Shown: piece by piece, positions 21,651 to 23,591 of the stretch
Layout of the letters: each line of letters opens with the position of its first letter
How positions within the stretch are numbered: the first letter of the stretch is position 1
Origin: JANNNF01 sp040385825
GTDB taxonomy: Bacteria > Pseudomonadota > Alphaproteobacteria > Rhodobacterales > Rhodobacteraceae
DNA: 23,591 nt
Assembly (NCBI GenBank): GCA_040385825.1
Contig: JAZKGQ010000010.1
Location: 1-23,591 of the forward strand
Direction of reading: 5' to 3'
The notes under the pieces: model-generated
The model's database searches: none
What the model was told of the DNA's origin: nothing
What the model saw: only the letters and a program-made list of their open reading frames with translations
Program-made: the position numbers and the translations under genes

Positions 21651-22412
21651 TCAGGCCTCCCTTTTCGTTGTCGGCGCGCGGTCGGCGGAACCGCTGCCCA
21701 CTTCCGCCTGCGCGGCTTCCCGCTTGCGAACAGTGCGCTGTTCGATGCGTTTCTCATGCGTGCCCTGCACGATCCGGTGCACATAGATGCCGGGCAGGTG
21801 GATGGTGTCGGGGTCCAGCGCGCCAAGCGGCACGATTTCTTCCACCTCGACGACGCAGATCTTGCCGCAGGTTGCGGCGGGCGGGTTGAAGTTGCGGGCG
21901 GTCTTGCGGAAGATCAGGTTGCCCGAGGGGTCGGCCTTCCACGCCTTCACGATCGCAAGGTCCGCCACGATGCCGGTTTCCAGAATGTAATCCTGCCCGT
22001 TGAAGGATTTCACGTCCTTGCCCTCGGCAATCACCGTGCCCACCCCGGTCTTGGTATAGAACCCCGGAATGCCCGCCCCACCGGCCCGCATGCGTTCGGC
22101 CAGCGTGCCCTGCGGGTTGAATTCCAGCTCCAGCTCGCCCGACAGATACTGCCGCATGAATTCTGCATTCTCGCCAACGTAGCTGCTGATCATCTTCTTG
22201 ACCTGCCGGGTTTCCAGCAATTGCCCCAGCCCAAAGCCATCGACGCCCGCATTGTTCGACGCCACCGTCAGGTCTTTGGTCCCCGCATCGCGGATTGCCG
22301 CGATCAGCAGTTCCGGGATGCCGCACAGGCCAAAGCCACCCGACGCAATCAACATGCCGTCAAACAACACCCCGTCCAGTGCCGCCCCGGCATTTGCATA
22401 GATCTTGGTCAT
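21651..22412 (-). CDS. scoA: 3-oxoacid CoA-transferase subunit A
   Basis: This 253-residue alpha subunit of the class I CoA-transferase is the partner of the next gene. It shows MLIASGGFGLCGIPELLI (about residues 20-37), LTVASNNAGVDGFGLGQLL, ISSYVGENAEFMRQYLSGELELEFNPQGTLAERMRAGGAGIPGFYT split over the core, and VVEVEEIVPLGALDPDTIHLPG near the end. The last 25 residues (EAAQAEVGSGSADRAPTTKREA) are a polar, low-complexity extension not needed for the fold. The ATG is preceded by AAAGG. The gene begins the three-gene scoA-scoB-GNAT cluster. Confidence 0.93.
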   Translation of the reverse strand: MTKIYANAGAALDGVLFDGMLIASGGFGLCGIPELLIAAIRDAGTKDLTVASNNAGVDGFGLGQLLETRQVKKMISSYVGENAEFMRQYLSGELELEFNPQGTLAERMRAGGAGIPGFYTKTGVGTVIAEGKDVKSFNGQDYILETGIVADLAIVKAWKADPSGNLIFRKTARNFNPPAATCGKICVVEVEEIVPLGALDPDTIHLPGIYVHRIVQGTHEKRIEQRTVRKREAAQAEVGSGSADRAPTTKREA

Positions 22413-22491
22413 GCTGGCCTTTGCCCCCCTCGTTTTGCGGTATATGAAACCGCCGCCAGATCGGAGTCAATCGCCGCAGCGCAGCACAGTG

Positions 22492-23172
22492 TTATCGCGC
22501 CAGCCGGGCCAGCGCGTCATCGCCTGCCAGCAGCAGCAACCCGCCATCGTCGGCGATGTCAAACCGCGTGACGCGGGGCAGGGCGTCCAGATAGGCCGCC
22601 TCGACCGTCATGGCGAGGGCGGCGCACATCATCCGGGTGCCTGCCTGCGGCCCGAAGGTCAGCCCCTCGCCGGTCAGCGTGACCGTGCCGCCATAGCGGT
22701 TGCAGCCCGATCGCCCGCTGGCCATGCCATCGCTGACGGTCAGCGTGGCCTGCACCCCGGCGGGCACGTCCTGTCCCGCAAGGCGCGTCAGCCGCCAGTC
22801 CCCCGCCAGCAGGGCGGCCGGATCGCCGCCACAGCCCGTCAGCGCGTCCTTGTCCTGGGTGATCGACACCGCCAGCGGATAGGGCATGCCCGTCATGCTG
22901 TCGCGGCACACCCCCGGCGACAGGCGCAGGATCGTGCCTGCCTCAAGCGCATAGAGCGTATCCGCGCCGTCAGCGGTTGCCACCGGCAAACCCCAATCCT
23001 GCACCCCGCCGCCTTCCAGCGACGCCCTCGCCCCCACATCGGTCAGGCTCAGCACCCACCCCGGTTCATTCCCCCGCGCGGTCAGGGGCAGAGGCTGGGT
23101 CGATGTCTGGGTCGATGTCTGGGCCATGGCAGGCGCAGACAGGATCAGCAGGGCAAGCGTTGCACGAAACAT
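22492..23172 (-). CDS. Secreted META-domain protein
   Basis: This 226-residue exported protein has signal peptide MFRATLALLILSAPAMA. The first half (about 27-115) has ARGNEPGWVLSLTD and VCRDSMTGMPYPLAV, resembling the COG3650-type periplasmic domain. The second half (about 120-226) is a META/HslJ-like domain with GDWRLTRLAG, SGRSGCNRYGGTVTL, LTFGPQAGTRMMC and EAAYLDAL. META domains are linked to motility, outer-membrane or heat-stress functions elsewhere; no precise role is known. ATG at 23172 gives the correct signal peptide; an earlier in-frame start would add 14 residues. The mature N-terminus carries an in-frame duplicated TSTQ. Confidence 0.75.
   Translation of the reverse strand: MFRATLALLILSAPAMAQTSTQTSTQPLPLTARGNEPGWVLSLTDVGARASLEGGGVQDWGLPVATADGADTLYALEAGTILRLSPGVCRDSMTGMPYPLAVSITQDKDALTGCGGDPAALLAGDWRLTRLAGQDVPAGVQATLTVSDGMASGRSGCNRYGGTVTLTGEGLTFGPQAGTRMMCAALAMTVEAAYLDALPRVTRFDIADDGGLLLLAGDDALARLAR
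23097..23120. repeat. 12-base tandem duplication in the META-domain gene
   Basis: GGGTCGATGTCT occurs twice head to tail, encoding the repeated TSTQ just after the signal peptide. As a multiple of three it keeps the frame. Confidence 0.8.
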
Positions 23173-23591
23173 CGGGACCGGGCCTTTCGACAGGAACGCC
23201 GCCACCCTAACCACCAGGCCCCCTCGCGGTCAAACCCGACGCGCCGATTTCCCCGCCATGGTCCCCCCCGCAGCATGCCGCGCGTTCTTGTCCCCACGCT
23301 GCATGCCCCGCGTGCTGGAATGGTAGGCTTGGAGGAGTTGAGATCCTGCCTTCATTTTAGGAAAAATATAGCGATTACAACGCTTTATGGATACTTCCAT
23401 CTGCCGCAACCATACACATGCCATCTATGCCCGATTTATTGGCCTGAAATGGCTTGATAAAGGGCAGTTTCGGAGCCGTCACCCCACGTGGAGAAATTGG
23501 TAAACTCAGGAGACTTAAAATCCATCTTGGAAACTGACTAGAGTCAGGACCCATAAATCCGCTTGATCGGCGGCTCGCGGCATGATTCAAA
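23173..23591. other. About 420 bases without a convincing gene at the right edge
   Basis: The first part is GC-rich, with two similar copies of a GCATGCC-CGCG motif near 23274 and 23302. From about 23340 the composition turns A/T-rich. Open frames here (64, 66 and 71 codons) have no recognisable motifs. A segment at 23489-23530 resembles the D and anticodon arms of a tRNA-Leu but lacks a recognisable T arm. Confidence 0.5.

Noticed and set aside
20982..22571. + strand open frame of 529 codons
   Set aside because: It is antisense to both CoA-transferase subunits; His/Arg-rich composition shows it is a shadow.
23375..23590. 71-codon - strand open frame at the right edge
   Set aside because: No motif, no ribosome site and unusual composition; it also runs to the window end, so it cannot be judged.

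Overview
The window is a GC-rich alphaproteobacterial chromosome segment, most likely from Rhodobacterales (Rhodobacter, Gemmobacter or Paracoccaceae-like). This placement is an inference from three things: the codon bias, the tad gene order with an OmpA-family lipoprotein between secretin and TadZ, and the gene families present. No rRNA, intact tRNA, CRISPR array, insertion sequence or phage module was recognised.

Left part (1-6355): an 8-oxoguanine-deaminase-type amidohydrolase, an RraB-like protein and a thioredoxin-reductase-like flavoprotein run on the + strand. Guanine deaminase converges on them from the - strand. Diverging from guanine deaminase is an mgtE magnesium transporter, overlapped by 4 bp by 5-formyltetrahydrofolate cyclo-ligase.

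Centre (6362-19460): a long - strand Tad (tight adherence, Flp-type IVb pilus) locus. In transcription order it holds four small Flp-like pilins (the first two identical in protein sequence), CpaB/RcpC, the CpaC/RcpA secretin, an OmpA-family lipoprotein, CpaE/TadZ, the CpaF/TadA motor ATPase, TadB and TadC platform proteins, two TPR lipoproteins (TadD and a second), a CpaA-type prepilin peptidase and an AAA+ ATPase with a winged-helix-like N-terminus. Together they cover pilin, prepilin processing, motor, inner-membrane platform, outer-membrane pore and pilotin-like functions. TadE, TadF and TadG minor pilins are not in the window. Hairpins after pilins 1, 2 and 3, after cpaB and after ompA suggest several transcription units with differently tuned pilin output. 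A perfect CtrA-type site (TTAA-N7-TTAA) lies in the spacer upstream of the pilins.

Right part (19817-23591): a secreted lytic transglycosylase diverges from the pilins. It converges on a - strand cluster of 3-oxoacid CoA-transferase subunits A and B and a small GNAT-type protein. A secreted META-domain protein follows on the - strand. The last ~400 bp are AT-richer, carry no convincing gene, and include a fragment resembling the D and anticodon arms of a tRNA-Leu.

The strongest leads are the non-canonical pilin family (Asp5-Trp6 where classical Flp has Glu5-Tyr6) with per-gene terminators and shared upstream elements, the CtrA-type site, the lysine-less Walker A of TadZ, and the AAA+ ATPase at the end of the tad locus.
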